Source of the DNA: Pseudomonas subflava
GTDB taxonomy: Bacteria; Pseudomonadota; Gammaproteobacteria; Pseudomonadales; Pseudomonadaceae
Reading direction: 5' to 3'
DNA: 64,000 nucleotides
Assembly (NCBI RefSeq): GCF_023823685.1
Contig: NZ_JAMXBF010000005.1
Location: 460,805 to 524,804, forward strand
Of the stretch, positions 16,113 to 27,217 are shown in pieces. The translations under genes were made by a program, and so were the position numbers. The stretch's first letter is position 1; each line of letters begins with the position of its first letter. The notes below the pieces were generated by a model. That model was not told the origin of the DNA. It did no database searches and saw only the letters and a list, made by a program, of their open reading frames with translations.

Positions 16113-16145
16113 AGTTGGCCAACTCTACGCTAACTCAAATGAGTT
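16113..16145. repeat. Two adjacent palindromes in the csp upstream region
   Basis: AGTTGGCCAACT (16113-16124) is a perfect 12-bp palindrome, and AACTCA/TGAGTT with a 2-base loop (16132-16145) follows. They lie in the 255-base space between csp and tRNA-Leu. They may be part of csp leader structure or tRNA 3' processing. No other clear element is visible there. Confidence 0.3.
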
Positions 16146-16210
16146 TGCCAACCCCCTTGGAAGGGCTGATTCCAGAGGCTTTGCGAGGGATTTTAGAGGG
16201 AAGTAAATCG

Positions 16211-16295
16211 TGGTGCCCCGGGAGAGACTCGAACTCTCACTTCTTTCGAAAACGGATTTTGAATCCGCCGCGTCTACCGATTCCGCCACCGAGGC
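16211..16295 (-). tRNA. tRNA-Leu (CAA)
   Basis: The 85-nt minus-strand tRNA has acceptor stem GCCTCGG/CCGGGGC, discriminator A and encoded CCA. The D arm is GGCGGAATCGGTAGACGC-like, the anticodon loop TTCAAAA gives anticodon CAA (reads UUG), the variable arm is long as in class II tRNAs, and the T arm contains GTTCGAGTC. All fit tRNA-Leu. It stands alone, with its own promoter upstream. Confidence 0.97.
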
Positions 16296-16308
16296 ACGAT
16301 GGGCGCGC

Positions 16309-16338
16309 AGTATAGGGAAGGCGGTCCTGGCCGGTCAA
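16309..16338 (-). promoter_or_regulatory. Promoter of tRNA-Leu
   Basis: On the minus strand TTGACC (16338-16333) and TATACT (16314-16309) are separated by 18 bases, ending 13 bases before the mature tRNA 5' end. A GCGCGCCC stretch after the -10 resembles the GC-rich discriminator of stringently controlled stable-RNA promoters. Confidence 0.8.
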
Positions 16339-16487
16339 TTGCGCAAGAGGTTTGCCACGGGCACTTACAAATTCTTCTCCGCGATCCGATTAGCCAGCTA
16401 AATCAAAATGTTAGGCTGCGGTCTCGAATTCGCGGCGCTCCTTTTGGCAGCGCCCGGGAGGTTTGCCTAGCAGAGGAGAGCGCCGCG

Positions 16488-18248
16488 ATGCACGCCATCA
16501 GCTTTATCCAGGACCTTGCCGTGATCATGCTGGTCGCCGGCGTGGTGACGGTGCTGTTCCACCGCATGCGTCAGCCGGTCGTACTCGGCTACATCCTTGC
16601 AGGCTTCATCATCGGCCCGCACACGCCTCCCTTCGAGCTGATCCACGACGAGGAGACGATCAAGACCCTGGCCGAGCTGGGTGTGATTTTCCTGATGTTC
16701 TTCCTCGGTCTCGAGTTCAGCCTGCGCAAGCTCTTCAGCGTGGGGGCTACGGCGTTCATCGCGGCGGCGCTGGAGATCGCGCTAATGCTGTGGATCGGCT
16801 ACGAGATCGGCAGCTTCTTCGGCTGGAGCAAGATGGACTCGCTGTTCCTAGGCGGCATCCTGGCGATCTCCTCGACCACCATCATCATCAAGGCGCTGGG
16901 CGATCTAAAGCTGAAGAACGAGCGCTTCGCGCAGCTTATCTTCGGTGTGCTGATCGTCGAGGATATCCTCGGTATCGGCATCATCGCCCTGCTGTCGGGC
17001 ATCGCCGTCAGCGGCTCGGTGGAGACCGGTGAGGTGTTCGCCACCGTCGGCAAGCTGTCGCTGTTCATGGTGGTGGCGCTGGTCATCGGCATTCTCCTGG
17101 TGCCGCGCATCCTGGCTTACGTGGCGCAGTTCGAGAGCAACGAGATGCTGCTGGTCACGGTGCTCGGCCTGTGCTTCGGCTTCTGCCTGCTGGTGGTCAA
17201 GCTGGAGTACAGCATGGTGCTGGGCGCCTTCCTGATCGGCGCGATCATGGCTGAGTCGCGCCAGTTGCCGCAGATCGAGCGGCTCATCGAGCCGGTGCGT
17301 GACATGTTCAGCGCGATCTTCTTCGTTGCCATCGGCCTGCTGATCGACCCGGCCGTGCTGGTCGAGTACGCGGTGCCGATCCTGGTGATCACCGTCGCGG
17401 TCATCGTCGGCAAGGTGCTGTCCTGCAGTCTCGGCGCCTTCATCGCCGGCAACGACGGGCGCACCTCGCTGCGAGTCGGCATGGGCCTGTCGCAGATCGG
17501 CGAGTTCTCTTTCATCATCGCCGCGCTGGGCATGACTCTGCAGGTAACCAGCGACTTCCTCTACCCGGTGGCGGTGGCAGTTTCGGCCATCACCACCCTG
17601 ACCACGCCCTACCTGATTCGCGCCGCCGATCCCTTCTCCAATCGGCTGGCCGGCCTGATGCCCGAGCGCATCGCGCGGGTCTTCGGCCTCTACGGCGAGT
17701 GGTTGCGTAGCATTCAGCCCCAGGGGCAGAACGTGGTGCTGCTGGGCATGATCCGGCGCATTCTGCTGCAGGTAGGCGTGAACATCGCGCTGGTAGTGGC
17801 GATCTTCCTAAGCGCCAGTTACTTCGCGGCGACGCTGGCGGGTTATCTGGAGCCCTGGGTCGAGGCGCAGAACGCGCAGAAGGCGTTGGTCTGGGGTGGT
17901 GCGCTGTTGCTGTCGCTGCCTTTCCTGGTCGCCGCCTATCGCAAGCTCAAGGCGCTGGCCATGCTGCTGGCTGAGCTCGGTGTGCGGCCGGAGAGTGCCG
18001 GCCGCCACACGGTGCGGGTGCGCAAGGTCATCTCCGAGCTGATCCCGCTGCTGTCGCTGGTAGTGATCATGCTTATGCTCGCACCGTTGTCCGCCAGCAT
18101 CCTGCCGACCGGCGAGGCGCTGCTGATCATCGGACTGGTGGCGGTGGCGGCCATCGCCCTGTTCTGGCGCTGGCTGATCCGTCTGCATTCGCGCATGCAG
18201 ATCGCGTTGTTGGAGACCCTGGAGCAGGACAAGCATGAATCGCACTGA
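16488..18248 (+). CDS. CPA2-family cation:proton antiporter (KefB/YbaL type, no RCK domain)
   Basis: The 586-residue inner-membrane protein has about 12 TM helices of the Na+/H+ exchanger fold in residues 1-390, with GYILAGFIIGP, FLMFFLGLEFSLRKL and GVLIVEDILGIGIIALLSG as CPA2 landmarks and GLSQIGEFSF near TM10. The cytosolic TrkA-N/RCK domain of KefB and KefC is absent. The C-terminal 170 residues instead add about four hydrophobic segments. ATG at 16488 with GAGGAGAG upstream was preferred over earlier in-frame codons, which would run into the tRNA promoter. The transported ion (K+ or Na+) cannot be told from sequence. No terminator is visible before queA. Confidence 0.88.
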   Translation: MHAISFIQDLAVIMLVAGVVTVLFHRMRQPVVLGYILAGFIIGPHTPPFELIHDEETIKTLAELGVIFLMFFLGLEFSLRKLFSVGATAFIAAALEIALMLWIGYEIGSFFGWSKMDSLFLGGILAISSTTIIIKALGDLKLKNERFAQLIFGVLIVEDILGIGIIALLSGIAVSGSVETGEVFATVGKLSLFMVVALVIGILLVPRILAYVAQFESNEMLLVTVLGLCFGFCLLVVKLEYSMVLGAFLIGAIMAESRQLPQIERLIEPVRDMFSAIFFVAIGLLIDPAVLVEYAVPILVITVAVIVGKVLSCSLGAFIAGNDGRTSLRVGMGLSQIGEFSFIIAALGMTLQVTSDFLYPVAVAVSAITTLTTPYLIRAADPFSNRLAGLMPERIARVFGLYGEWLRSIQPQGQNVVLLGMIRRILLQVGVNIALVVAIFLSASYFAATLAGYLEPWVEAQNAQKALVWGGALLLSLPFLVAAYRKLKALAMLLAELGVRPESAGRHTVRVRKVISELIPLLSLVVIMLMLAPLSASILPTGEALLIIGLVAVAAIALFWRWLIRLHSRMQIALLETLEQDKHESH

Positions 18249-18322
18249 GCCGGTGATCGGCCCGCGCGTGGCCCGCGCGTGCGCTTTCCGGTAAGCTCTG
18301 CGCCCCCTGCGAGACTGACCCC

Positions 18323-20502
<2,180 letters not shown>

Positions 20503-20617
20503 GGGCGGGCGCGCGGCTTGAAATTCGCGGTGCGCCTCCCCATGTATGCGCGATGCTGCCGAGAACCGGCTTCGCTCCACACGACACAGTCAAAAAAGAC
20601 CGAAATAGGAGTTTTCC

Positions 20618-20959
20618 ATGAGCTTTCTGATTCCCGCCGCCTATGCCGACGCCGCCGCTCCGGCCGCCGCTGCCGGCCCCGCCGGCTCCGGCTTCGAGTG
20701 GGTGTTCCTGATCGGCTTCCTGGTGATCTTCTATCTGATGATCTGGCGTCCCCAGGCCAAGCGCGCCAAGGAGCACAAGAATCTTCTCGGCGGCCTGCAG
20801 AAGGGCGACGAGGTGGTCACCAGCGGTGGCATCGTCGGCAAGGTCAACAAGGTCACTGATGACTTCGTGGTGGTCGAGATCGCCGACAACGTCGAGCTGA
20901 AGTTCCAGAAGCAGGCCATCGCGGCGACTCTGCCCAAGGGCACTCTGAAGTCGATCTAA
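20618..20959 (+). CDS. yajC: Sec translocon accessory protein YajC
   Basis: The 113-residue protein has one TM helix (about 27-45, WVFLIGFLVIFYLMIW) followed by RPQAKRAKEHKNLLGGLQKGDEVVTSGG, the YajC signature, and an SH3-like cytoplasmic tail. It associates with SecDF-YidC in the inner membrane. AGGAG precedes the ATG. It heads the yajC-secD-secF group. A perfect GC-rich hairpin lies between it and secD. Confidence 0.96.
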   Translation: MSFLIPAAYADAAAPAAAAGPAGSGFEWVFLIGFLVIFYLMIWRPQAKRAKEHKNLLGGLQKGDEVVTSGGIVGKVNKVTDDFVVVEIADNVELKFQKQAIAATLPKGTLKSI

Positions 20960-20978
20960 CGATTCTTCGTTCATCTCA

Positions 20979-21001
20979 ACGGGGCGCCTAAGGCGCCCCG
21001 T
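20979..21001 (+). promoter_or_regulatory. GC hairpin without U-run between yajC and secD
   Basis: ACGGGGCGCC and GGCGCCCCGT form a perfect 10-bp stem with loop TAA, ending 18 bases before the secD ATG. No U-tract follows, so it is more likely an mRNA-stability, processing or attenuation element than a full terminator. Confidence 0.5.
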
Positions 21002-21019
21002 GTCATAACGGGCGGCGTC

Positions 21020-22891
21020 ATGCTCAACAAATATCCCCTGTGGAAATACCTGCTGATCCTGGCTGTGCTGGCGGTCGGATTCATTTACTCCGCACCCAAC
21101 CTGTATCCGGACGATCCGGCCATCCAGATCAGCGGCTCCAGTTCCGCCCTGCAGGTCGGCCAGGCCGACCTCGACCGCGTCAACCGGGCGCTGGAGGATG
21201 GCGGCATTCAGGTCAAGGCCGCCAAGCTGGGCGAGAAGCCGGGCGAAGGCAGCCTGCTGCGCCTGGTCAAGCAGGAGGATCAGCTGCCGGCCAAGGAGCT
21301 GGTACGCAAGCTGCTCGGCGACGAATACGTCGTGGCCCTGAACCTGGCGCCGACCACCCCCGAGTGGCTGCGCAATCTGGGCGCCGGCCCGATGAAGCTG
21401 GGTCTGGACCTGTCCGGTGGCGTGCACTTCCTGCTGGAAGTGGACATGGACAAGGCCATGGATGCCCGCCTCAAGGTCTACGAGAGCGAAATCAAGAGCC
21501 TGCTGCGCAAGGAGCGCGTGCGCTATCGCAGCCTGCCGCAGCAGGACGGCGCGATCCAGCTGGGCTTCGCCGACACCGAGACCCTGGAGAAGGCCCAGGA
21601 TCTGGTGCGCAAGAACTTCACCGACTTCGCCATGACCTCGGCGGAGCGCGCCGAGCAGCAGGTGCTGCGTCTGGCCCTGACCGAGGCCAAGCGTGCGGAG
21701 ATCCGCGAGTACTCGATCAAGCAGAACCTCACCACCGTGCGCAACCGGGTCAACGAGCTGGGCGTCGCCGAGCCGCTGGTCCAGCGCCAGGGCGCCAACC
21801 GCATCGTGGTCGAGCTGCCGGGCGTGCAGGACACCGCCGAAGCCAAGCGCATCCTCGGCAAGACCGCCAACCTGGAGTTCCGCCTGCAAGCCGAGCCGGA
21901 CGCGGCGCGCGCCTCCACCGAATCCTTCGAGTTCCGCGAGGAGGGCCGCCCCGCCGTCGCGCTGGAGCGCAGCCTGATCATCACCGGTGACCAGGTCACC
22001 GATGCCCAGGCCAGTTACGACGAGAACGGCCGTCCGCAGGTGAACATCCGCCTGGACGGCCACGGCGGCGAGCTGATGAACCGCGCGACCCGCAACAACG
22101 TCGGTCGCAGCATGGCGGTGATCTTCATCGAGCAGAAGCCGCTGACCCGCTACGTCAAGCAGATGGTCGACGGCGTCGAGAAAGAAATCGCGGTACCGTC
22201 CTTCAAGGAAGAGAAGAAGATCATCAGCCTGGCCACCATTCAGTCGGCGCTGGGCAGCCAGTTCCGCATCACCGGCCTGGATGGCCAGGGTGAGTCCTCC
22301 GAGCTGGCCCTGCTGCTGCGCGCCGGTGGCCTGGCCGCGCCGATGTACTTCGCCGAAGAGCGCACCATTGGTCCCAGCCTGGGTGCCGACAACATTGCCA
22401 AGGGTATCGATGCCTCCATCTGGGGCATGATCTTCGTGTCGATCTTCATCATCGCCATCTACCGCTTCTTCGGTGTGCTGGCGACCGTGGCCCTGGGCTT
22501 CAACATGGTCCTGCTGCTGGCGCTGATGTCGGCGCTGAGTGCGACCCTGACCCTGCCGGGCATCGCCGGTATCGTGCTGACCATGGGCATGGCGGTGGAC
22601 GCCAACGTGCTGATCTTCTCGCGTATCCGCGAGGAGATCGCCAACGGCATGTCCATCCAGCGCGCCATCCACGAGGGCTTCGATCGTGCCTACTCGGCGA
22701 TCCTCGACGCCAACCTGACCACGCTTCTAGTCGGCGGCATCCTGTTCGCGATGGGCAGCGGGCCGGTCAAGGGCTTCGCCGTGACCATGTCGCTGGGCAT
22801 CCTCACCTCGATGTTCACCGCCATCATGGTGACCCGTGCGATGGTCAACCTGATCTTCGGCGGGCGCGACCTCAAGAAGCTGTGGATTTAA
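21020..22891 (+). CDS. secD: Protein translocase subunit SecD
   Basis: The 623-residue inner-membrane protein uses the proton gradient with SecF to pull exported proteins through SecYEG. It has an N-terminal TM (about 7-25), a large periplasmic P1 domain with the D1 motif DLSGGVHFLLEVD, and five TM helices at the C-terminus, where GIAGIVLTMGMAVDANVLIFSRIREE is the conserved TM4 region. Length fits gammaproteobacterial SecD. It is followed 9 bases later by secF. Confidence 0.97.
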   Translation: MLNKYPLWKYLLILAVLAVGFIYSAPNLYPDDPAIQISGSSSALQVGQADLDRVNRALEDGGIQVKAAKLGEKPGEGSLLRLVKQEDQLPAKELVRKLLGDEYVVALNLAPTTPEWLRNLGAGPMKLGLDLSGGVHFLLEVDMDKAMDARLKVYESEIKSLLRKERVRYRSLPQQDGAIQLGFADTETLEKAQDLVRKNFTDFAMTSAERAEQQVLRLALTEAKRAEIREYSIKQNLTTVRNRVNELGVAEPLVQRQGANRIVVELPGVQDTAEAKRILGKTANLEFRLQAEPDAARASTESFEFREEGRPAVALERSLIITGDQVTDAQASYDENGRPQVNIRLDGHGGELMNRATRNNVGRSMAVIFIEQKPLTRYVKQMVDGVEKEIAVPSFKEEKKIISLATIQSALGSQFRITGLDGQGESSELALLLRAGGLAAPMYFAEERTIGPSLGADNIAKGIDASIWGMIFVSIFIIAIYRFFGVLATVALGFNMVLLLALMSALSATLTLPGIAGIVLTMGMAVDANVLIFSRIREEIANGMSIQRAIHEGFDRAYSAILDANLTTLLVGGILFAMGSGPVKGFAVTMSLGILTSMFTAIMVTRAMVNLIFGGRDLKKLWI

Positions 22892-22900
22892 GGAGCAGCC

Positions 22901-23815
22901 ATGAAACTCGGTACTATCAATTTCATGGGTGTGCGCAATTTCGCGTTCGCCCTGACCATGCTCCTGACCGTCATCGCCCTTGGAAGCTGGTTCTTCAAGG
23001 GGCTCAACTTCGGTCTCGATTTCACCGGCGGCAGCCAGATCGAATTGAGCTACGACCAGGCGGCCGATCTCGGCGAGGTGCGCGAGCAGCTGGCCCAGGC
23101 CGGCTATCCCGATGCCGTGGTGCAGAACTTCGGCGCCACCACCGACGTGGTGGTGCGCCTGCAGGGTGACGATCCGCAGCTGGGCAACAAGGTGGCCGCA
23201 GCGCTGCAGGCCGCGAATGCCGACAATCCTCCGACCGTGAAGAAGGTCGAGTTCGTCGGCCCGGCAGTGGGCGAAGAGCTGCGTGACCAGGGTGGTCTGG
23301 GCATGCTGCTGGCTCTGGGTGGCATCCTGATCTACGTGGCCTTCCGCTTCCAGTGGAAGTTCGCCCTCGGTGCCATCCTCTCGCTGGTGCACGACGTGGT
23401 GGTCACCATGGGCATCCTGTCGTTTTTCCAGATTACCTTCGACCTGACGGTGCTGGCGGCGGTGCTGGCGATCATCGGCTACTCGCTGAACGACACCATC
23501 GTGGTGTTCGACCGGGTGCGCGAGAACTTCCGCGTGCTGCGCAAGGCGACGCTGATCGAGAACATCAACATCTCGACCACTCAGACCCTGCTGCGCACCA
23601 TGGCGACTTCCATCTCCACATTGCTGGCGATCATCGCGTTGCTGGTGTTTGCCGGCGACAACCTGTGGGGTTTCTCCATCGCCCTGTTCGTCGGTGTGCT
23701 GGCCGGTACCTACTCGTCGATCTATATCGCCAACGTGGTGCTGATCTGGCTGAACCTGACCACCGAGGACCTGATTCCGCCGGCGGTCACAGAGGAAGTG
23801 GACGAGCGTCCCTGA
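22901..23815 (+). CDS. secF: Protein translocase subunit SecF
   Basis: The 304-residue partner of SecD has six TM helices with a periplasmic domain between TM1 and TM2. The motif GLDFTGGSQIELSY marks the D2 region; YSLNDTIVVFDRVREN and NTLL-like NISTTQTLLRTMATS are the conserved membrane core. AGGAG lies just before the ATG. It ends the secretion operon, followed by a clear terminator. Confidence 0.97.
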   Translation: MKLGTINFMGVRNFAFALTMLLTVIALGSWFFKGLNFGLDFTGGSQIELSYDQAADLGEVREQLAQAGYPDAVVQNFGATTDVVVRLQGDDPQLGNKVAAALQAANADNPPTVKKVEFVGPAVGEELRDQGGLGMLLALGGILIYVAFRFQWKFALGAILSLVHDVVVTMGILSFFQITFDLTVLAAVLAIIGYSLNDTIVVFDRVRENFRVLRKATLIENINISTTQTLLRTMATSISTLLAIIALLVFAGDNLWGFSIALFVGVLAGTYSSIYIANVVLIWLNLTTEDLIPPAVTEEVDERP

Positions 23816-23834
23816 CCTCTTGTGTCTACCGCAG

Positions 23835-23860
23835 AAGCCCGGCCCTGAGCCGGGCTTTTG
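23835..23860 (+). terminator. Intrinsic terminator after secF
   Basis: AAGCCCGG and CCGGGCTT form an 8-bp stem with a 7-base loop followed by TTTGCTTTT, 20 bases past the secF stop. Confidence 0.85.
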
Positions 23861-23992
23861 CTTTTCGGGGATGTGAGTCTCGTCGCAGTTGCCGCTGCGC
23901 TGTCCAGCGGGGCGGGAACTTGGCCGGCGCCGACTCATCCAAGGCAGGGAAGAGGGCGCGAACGCCCGGCCACGAAGTCTCTGGAGGACCCC

Positions 23993-24541
23993 ATGAACAA
24001 GTCGATGATCGTAGGTGCAGTGCTGGGTGCGGTCGGCGTTACCGCCGGCGGCGCCGTCGCCACCTATAGCCTGGTGGGCGGCCCCCAGTACGCCGAAGTA
24101 CTGGCCGTGAAGCCGGTGAACGAAACCGTTAAGACGCCGCGTGAGGTCTGCAAGGACGTGACCGTCACCCGTCAGCGCCCGGTCAAGGATCAGCACCAGA
24201 TCGCCGGTACCGCCATCGGTGCAGTCGTCGGCGGTCTACTGGGTAACCAGGTCGGCGGTGGCAATGGCAAGAAGATCGCCACCGTGGCGGGCGCCGTCGG
24301 CGGCGGCTACGCCGGCAATAAGGTGCAGGAGGGCATGCAGTCGCGTGACACCTACACTACCACTGAAACCCGCTGCAACACCGTGACCGACACCAGCGAG
24401 AAGCTGGTGGGCTATGACGTCAAGTATCAGCTGGACGGCCGCGTCGGCCAGGTGCGCATGGATCGCGATCCGGGATCGCGGATTCCGGTCAATGACCAGG
24501 GCCAGCTGGTGCTGGCCGATCAGGGTCAGGTCGCGCAGTAA
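23993..24541 (+). CDS. Glycine-zipper 2TM-domain envelope protein (SlyB/17-kDa antigen type)
   Basis: The 182-residue protein starts at ATG 23993 after GGAGGA. An N-terminal hydrophobic segment (about 4-27, with a GAVLGAVGVTAGGAV glycine pattern) acts as anchor or signal. The central glycine-zipper region IAGTAIGAVVGGLLGNQVGGG followed by a second zipper (VAGAVGGGYAGNKVQEGM) is typical of the Rickettsia 17-kDa antigen family and YcfJ/SlyB. It lacks an obvious lipobox. It probably resides in the envelope; its exact job is unknown. It converges on suhB through a shared terminator. Confidence 0.85.
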   Translation: MNKSMIVGAVLGAVGVTAGGAVATYSLVGGPQYAEVLAVKPVNETVKTPREVCKDVTVTRQRPVKDQHQIAGTAIGAVVGGLLGNQVGGGNGKKIATVAGAVGGGYAGNKVQEGMQSRDTYTTTETRCNTVTDTSEKLVGYDVKYQLDGRVGQVRMDRDPGSRIPVNDQGQLVLADQGQVAQ

Positions 24542-24554
24542 GAGCGTCGAAATG

Positions 24555-24580
24555 AAAAAGCCGCCCGAGGGCGGCTTTTT
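24555..24580. terminator. Bidirectional terminator between the glycine-zipper gene and suhB
   Basis: AAAAAGCCGCCC and GGGCGGCTTTTT form a stem with A- and T-runs on opposite sides, 14 bases after one stop and 18 bases before the other. Confidence 0.92.
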
Positions 24581-24597
24581 TATGGGCGCTCGAACTG

Positions 24598-25413
24598 TCA
24601 GCGCTTCATCGACGGCGCCAGGTGCGGCTGGATGGCGGTCAGCACGGCCTTGAAGCACTTGGTGTTGCCGGCCACGACCTGGCCCTTCTCGAGAAACTCG
24701 TGGCCGCCGCTGAAGTCGCTGACCAGGCCACCCGCTTCCTGGATCAGCAGGGCGCCGGCCGCCATGTCCCACTCGGACAGGCCGAATTCCCAGAACGCGT
24801 CGTAGCGACCGGCGGCGACGTAGGCCAGATCCAGGCTGGCGGCACCGGCGCGGCGGATGCCGGCGGTCTGGCCGACCAGGCTGCGGAACATGCCCAGGTA
24901 ATTGTCCAGGTTGTCGACCTGCTCGGCGCGGAACGGGAAGCCGGTACCCAGCAGGGCTCCGTCCAGGCTCTTGCGGTTGCTGACGCGGATGCGGCGGCCG
25001 TTGACGGCGGCGCCACGGCCGCGGCTGGCGGTGAACTCCTCCTGGCGCACCGGGTCCAGCACCACGGCGTGCTCCAGGCGGCCACGGTACTTGCAGGCGA
25101 TGCTCACGGCGAAGTGCGGCACGCCGCGCAGGAAGTTGGTGGTGCCATCCAGCGGGTCGATGATCCACTGGTAGTCGGCGCCTTCGCCGCTGCCGGCGAT
25201 GCTGCCGCTTTCCTCGCCGAGGAAGCCATGGGTCGGATAGGCCTTCTGCAGTGCCTGGATGATGGTCTGCTCGGCGGCGCGGTCGACTTCGCTGACGTAG
25301 TCGTTGGCATCCTTCTCGTTGACGGCGATGACGTCCAGGCGTTCGACGGAGCGGATGATCAGTTCGCCGGCGCTGCGCGCAGCGCGCAGCGCGATATTCA
25401 GCATGGGCTGCAT
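24598..25413 (-). CDS. suhB: Inositol-1-monophosphatase family protein SuhB
   Basis: The 271-residue Mg-dependent phosphatase fold has the metal-site motifs GEESG (about 68-72), DPLDGTTNFLRG and WDMAAGALLIQEAGG. In enterobacteria SuhB also joins NusA/NusG in rRNA antitermination; in P. aeruginosa it influences virulence gene expression. Start MQPMLNIALRAARSAG is standard. Its -10 (TAGAAT) is at 25450-25455. It diverges from trmJ. Confidence 0.95.
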   Translation of the reverse strand: MQPMLNIALRAARSAGELIIRSVERLDVIAVNEKDANDYVSEVDRAAEQTIIQALQKAYPTHGFLGEESGSIAGSGEGADYQWIIDPLDGTTNFLRGVPHFAVSIACKYRGRLEHAVVLDPVRQEEFTASRGRGAAVNGRRIRVSNRKSLDGALLGTGFPFRAEQVDNLDNYLGMFRSLVGQTAGIRRAGAASLDLAYVAAGRYDAFWEFGLSEWDMAAGALLIQEAGGLVSDFSGGHEFLEKGQVVAGNTKCFKAVLTAIQPHLAPSMKR

Positions 25414-25449
25414 GGAAGGTACCTGGGTCGTTAAAGAGGAAAGCCGGCC

Positions 25450-25455
25450 ATTCTA
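25450..25455 (-). promoter_or_regulatory. Putative suhB -10 element
   Basis: Minus-strand TGCTAGAATGGC contains TAGAAT 37 bases before the suhB ATG. No good -35 hexamer is seen at the usual spacing. The context repeats at lemA and purL. Confidence 0.4.
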
Positions 25456-25574
25456 GCAGAGTAGGTCGCGCTGTGCAGCCGTCACTCGGCGATACGGGCG
25501 AACGCCACGCATGGAATTGGAGTGAGGCCTTCTGTAACATTCATGGCCTTTTCGCATTCTGAGCGGAGCTGGCG

Positions 25575-26354
25575 TTGCTACAGAACATTCGCGTGGTCCT
25601 GGTTAATACCAGTCATCCGGGCAATATCGGCGGTGCGGCGCGCGCCATGAAGAATATGGGCCTGACGCGTCTCGTGCTGGTCGATCCGGAAGACTTTCCG
25701 AGCAGCGAGGCGGTTGCGCGCGCCTCGGGCGCTACCGACATCCTCGACGACGCATTGGTCGTCGACACCCTGGAGGAAGCGCTGGTCGGCTGCAGCGTGG
25801 CGCTCGGTACCAGTGCGCGCGACCGGCGCATCCCATGGCCTTTGCTCGATCCGCGCGAGTGCGCGACTACTTCACTGCAGCATGTGGCGCAGGGTGGCGA
25901 GGTGGCGCTGGTGTTCGGTCGTGAGTACGCCGGCCTGACCAACGACGAGCTGCAACGCTGCCAGTTCCACGTGCATATCCCGTCCAACCCGGATTTCAGT
26001 TCGCTGAACCTGGCGGCGGCCGTGCAAGTGCTGGCGTACGAAGTGCGCATGGCCTGGCTGGCGGCCGAAGGGCAGCCGACCAAGATGAGCAAGCTGGAGA
26101 CCACGGCCATGCTCAACACCCAACCGGTGACCACGGATGAGCTCGAGCTGTTCTACGGTCATCTGGAGAACACGCTGGTCGATATCGGCTTCCTCGATCC
26201 GGCCAATCCCCGTCATCTCATGTCCCGCCTGCGTCGCCTGTATGGGCGCGCCAGCGTGAGCAAGCTGGAAATGAACATCCTCCGCGGCATCCTCACGGAA
26301 ACCCAGAAAGCGGTGCGCGGCGAATCCCCCAAGCGGAGAAAGGACGATGTTTGA
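25575..26354 (+). CDS. trmJ: tRNA (cytidine/uridine-2'-O-)-methyltransferase TrmJ
   Basis: The 259-residue SPOUT-class enzyme methylates the 2'-OH of residue 32 in tRNAs. SPOUT features are [22 protein letters not shown] at the N-terminus and the knot region [18 protein letters not shown] followed by [16 protein letters not shown]. The start is TTG at 25575, with GGAG 7-8 bases before it and the usual [11 protein letters not shown] onset; I see no ATG alternative that keeps the SPOUT N-terminus. Its end overlaps cysE by 8 bases. Confidence 0.95.
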   Translation: MLQNIRVVLVNTSHPGNIGGAARAMKNMGLTRLVLVDPEDFPSSEAVARASGATDILDDALVVDTLEEALVGCSVALGTSARDRRIPWPLLDPRECATTSLQHVAQGGEVALVFGREYAGLTNDELQRCQFHVHIPSNPDFSSLNLAAAVQVLAYEVRMAWLAAEGQPTKMSKLETTAMLNTQPVTTDELELFYGHLENTLVDIGFLDPANPRHLMSRLRRLYGRASVSKLEMNILRGILTETQKAVRGESPKRRKDDV

Positions 26355-27126
26355 GCGTATGCGCGAAGATATTCAGGGCGTGTTCCATCGCGATCCGGCG
26401 GCGCGCAACGCCTTCGAGGTGGTCACCTGCTATCCCGGCCTGCATGCGGTGTGGCTGCATCGGCTGGCGCACGCCTTGTGGGGGCGCGGCTGGAAGTGGC
26501 TGGCGCGCCTGGTATCCAACTTCGGGCGCTGGATGACCGGAATCGAGATCCATCCGGGCGCGAAGATCGGCCGGCGCTTTTTCATCGACCATGGCATGGG
26601 CATCGTCATCGGCGAAACGGCCGAGATCGGCGACGACGTTACCCTCTACCAGGGCGTGACTCTGGGTGGCACCAGCTGGAACAAAGGCAAGCGCCATCCG
26701 ACGCTGGGTGACGGCGTCGTAGTCGGTGCCGGTGCCAAGGTGCTCGGCCCCTTCACCGTGGGCGCCGGCGCCAAGGTCGGCTCCAACGCGGTCGTGACCA
26801 AGGAGGTGCCGCCCGGCGCGACCGTGGTCGGCATTCCGGGGCGGATCATCGTCAAGAATGATGACGAGACGGAGGCCAAGCGCCAGGCCATGGCGGAGAA
26901 GCTGGGGTTCGACGCCTATGGCGTGGGCCCGGACATGCCCGATCCGGTCGCGCGCGCCATCGGTCAGCTGCTGGACCATCTCCAGGCCGTGGATGGCCGA
27001 CTCGAGGGCATGTGCTCGGCGTTGAAGGAGTTGGGTAGTGACTACTGCGCCAAGGACCTGCCGCAGCTGCGCGAAGAAGACTTCGCCGGTGTGTGCAAGG
27101 GGCAGAACGACAAGCCGGCTGCCTGA
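26347..27126 (+). CDS. cysE: Serine O-acetyltransferase
   Basis: The 259-residue enzyme makes O-acetylserine, the direct precursor of cysteine. The C-terminal half is a left-handed beta-helix of hexapeptide repeats ([50 protein letters not shown]). The N-terminal part is short, as in NifP/EpsC-type enzymes. The overlap with trmJ and the position just upstream of iscR mean cysteine supply lies beside the cysteine desulfurase operon. Feedback inhibition by cysteine is expected but not visible. Confidence 0.95.
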   Translation: MFERMREDIQGVFHRDPAARNAFEVVTCYPGLHAVWLHRLAHALWGRGWKWLARLVSNFGRWMTGIEIHPGAKIGRRFFIDHGMGIVIGETAEIGDDVTLYQGVTLGGTSWNKGKRHPTLGDGVVVGAGAKVLGPFTVGAGAKVGSNAVVTKEVPPGATVVGIPGRIIVKNDDETEAKRQAMAEKLGFDAYGVGPDMPDPVARAIGQLLDHLQAVDGRLEGMCSALKELGSDYCAKDLPQLREEDFAGVCKGQNDKPAA

Positions 27127-27167
27127 AGACGGATAGTCTGCTATCATTCGCGCCCCGCGCTGCGCTT

Positions 27168-27192
27168 ATATCCGACTGTTTTAATCGGTCTT
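27168..27192. promoter_or_regulatory. IscR type 1 site, upstream copy
   Basis: The 25-mer beginning ATATCCGACTG and ending in AATCGGTCTT matches most positions of the type 1 IscR consensus (ATASYYGACTRWWWYAGTCRRSTAT). It is immediately adjacent to a second site, as in the iscR promoters of enterobacteria. Confidence 0.65.
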
Positions 27193-27217
27193 ATAGTTGA
27201 CCTAAATAGTCGGAAAA
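27193..27217. promoter_or_regulatory. IscR type 1 site overlapping the iscR -35
   Basis: The 25-mer starting ATAGTTGACC and containing TAGTCGG matches the type 1 IscR consensus in both half-sites (GAC and AGTCGG). It covers the -35 hexamer, so [2Fe-2S]-IscR bound here should repress the operon. Confidence 0.8.

Noticed and set aside
16299..16487. N-terminal extension of the CPA2 antiporter
   Set aside because: It would start beside the tRNA-Leu and run through its promoter; the TM-rich family start begins at 16488, which has a good ribosome-binding site.
27132..27145. GATAG-TCTG-CTATC inverted repeat after cysE
   Set aside because: The 5-bp stem is too weak and lacks a U-run for a terminator, and it does not match the IscR consensus.
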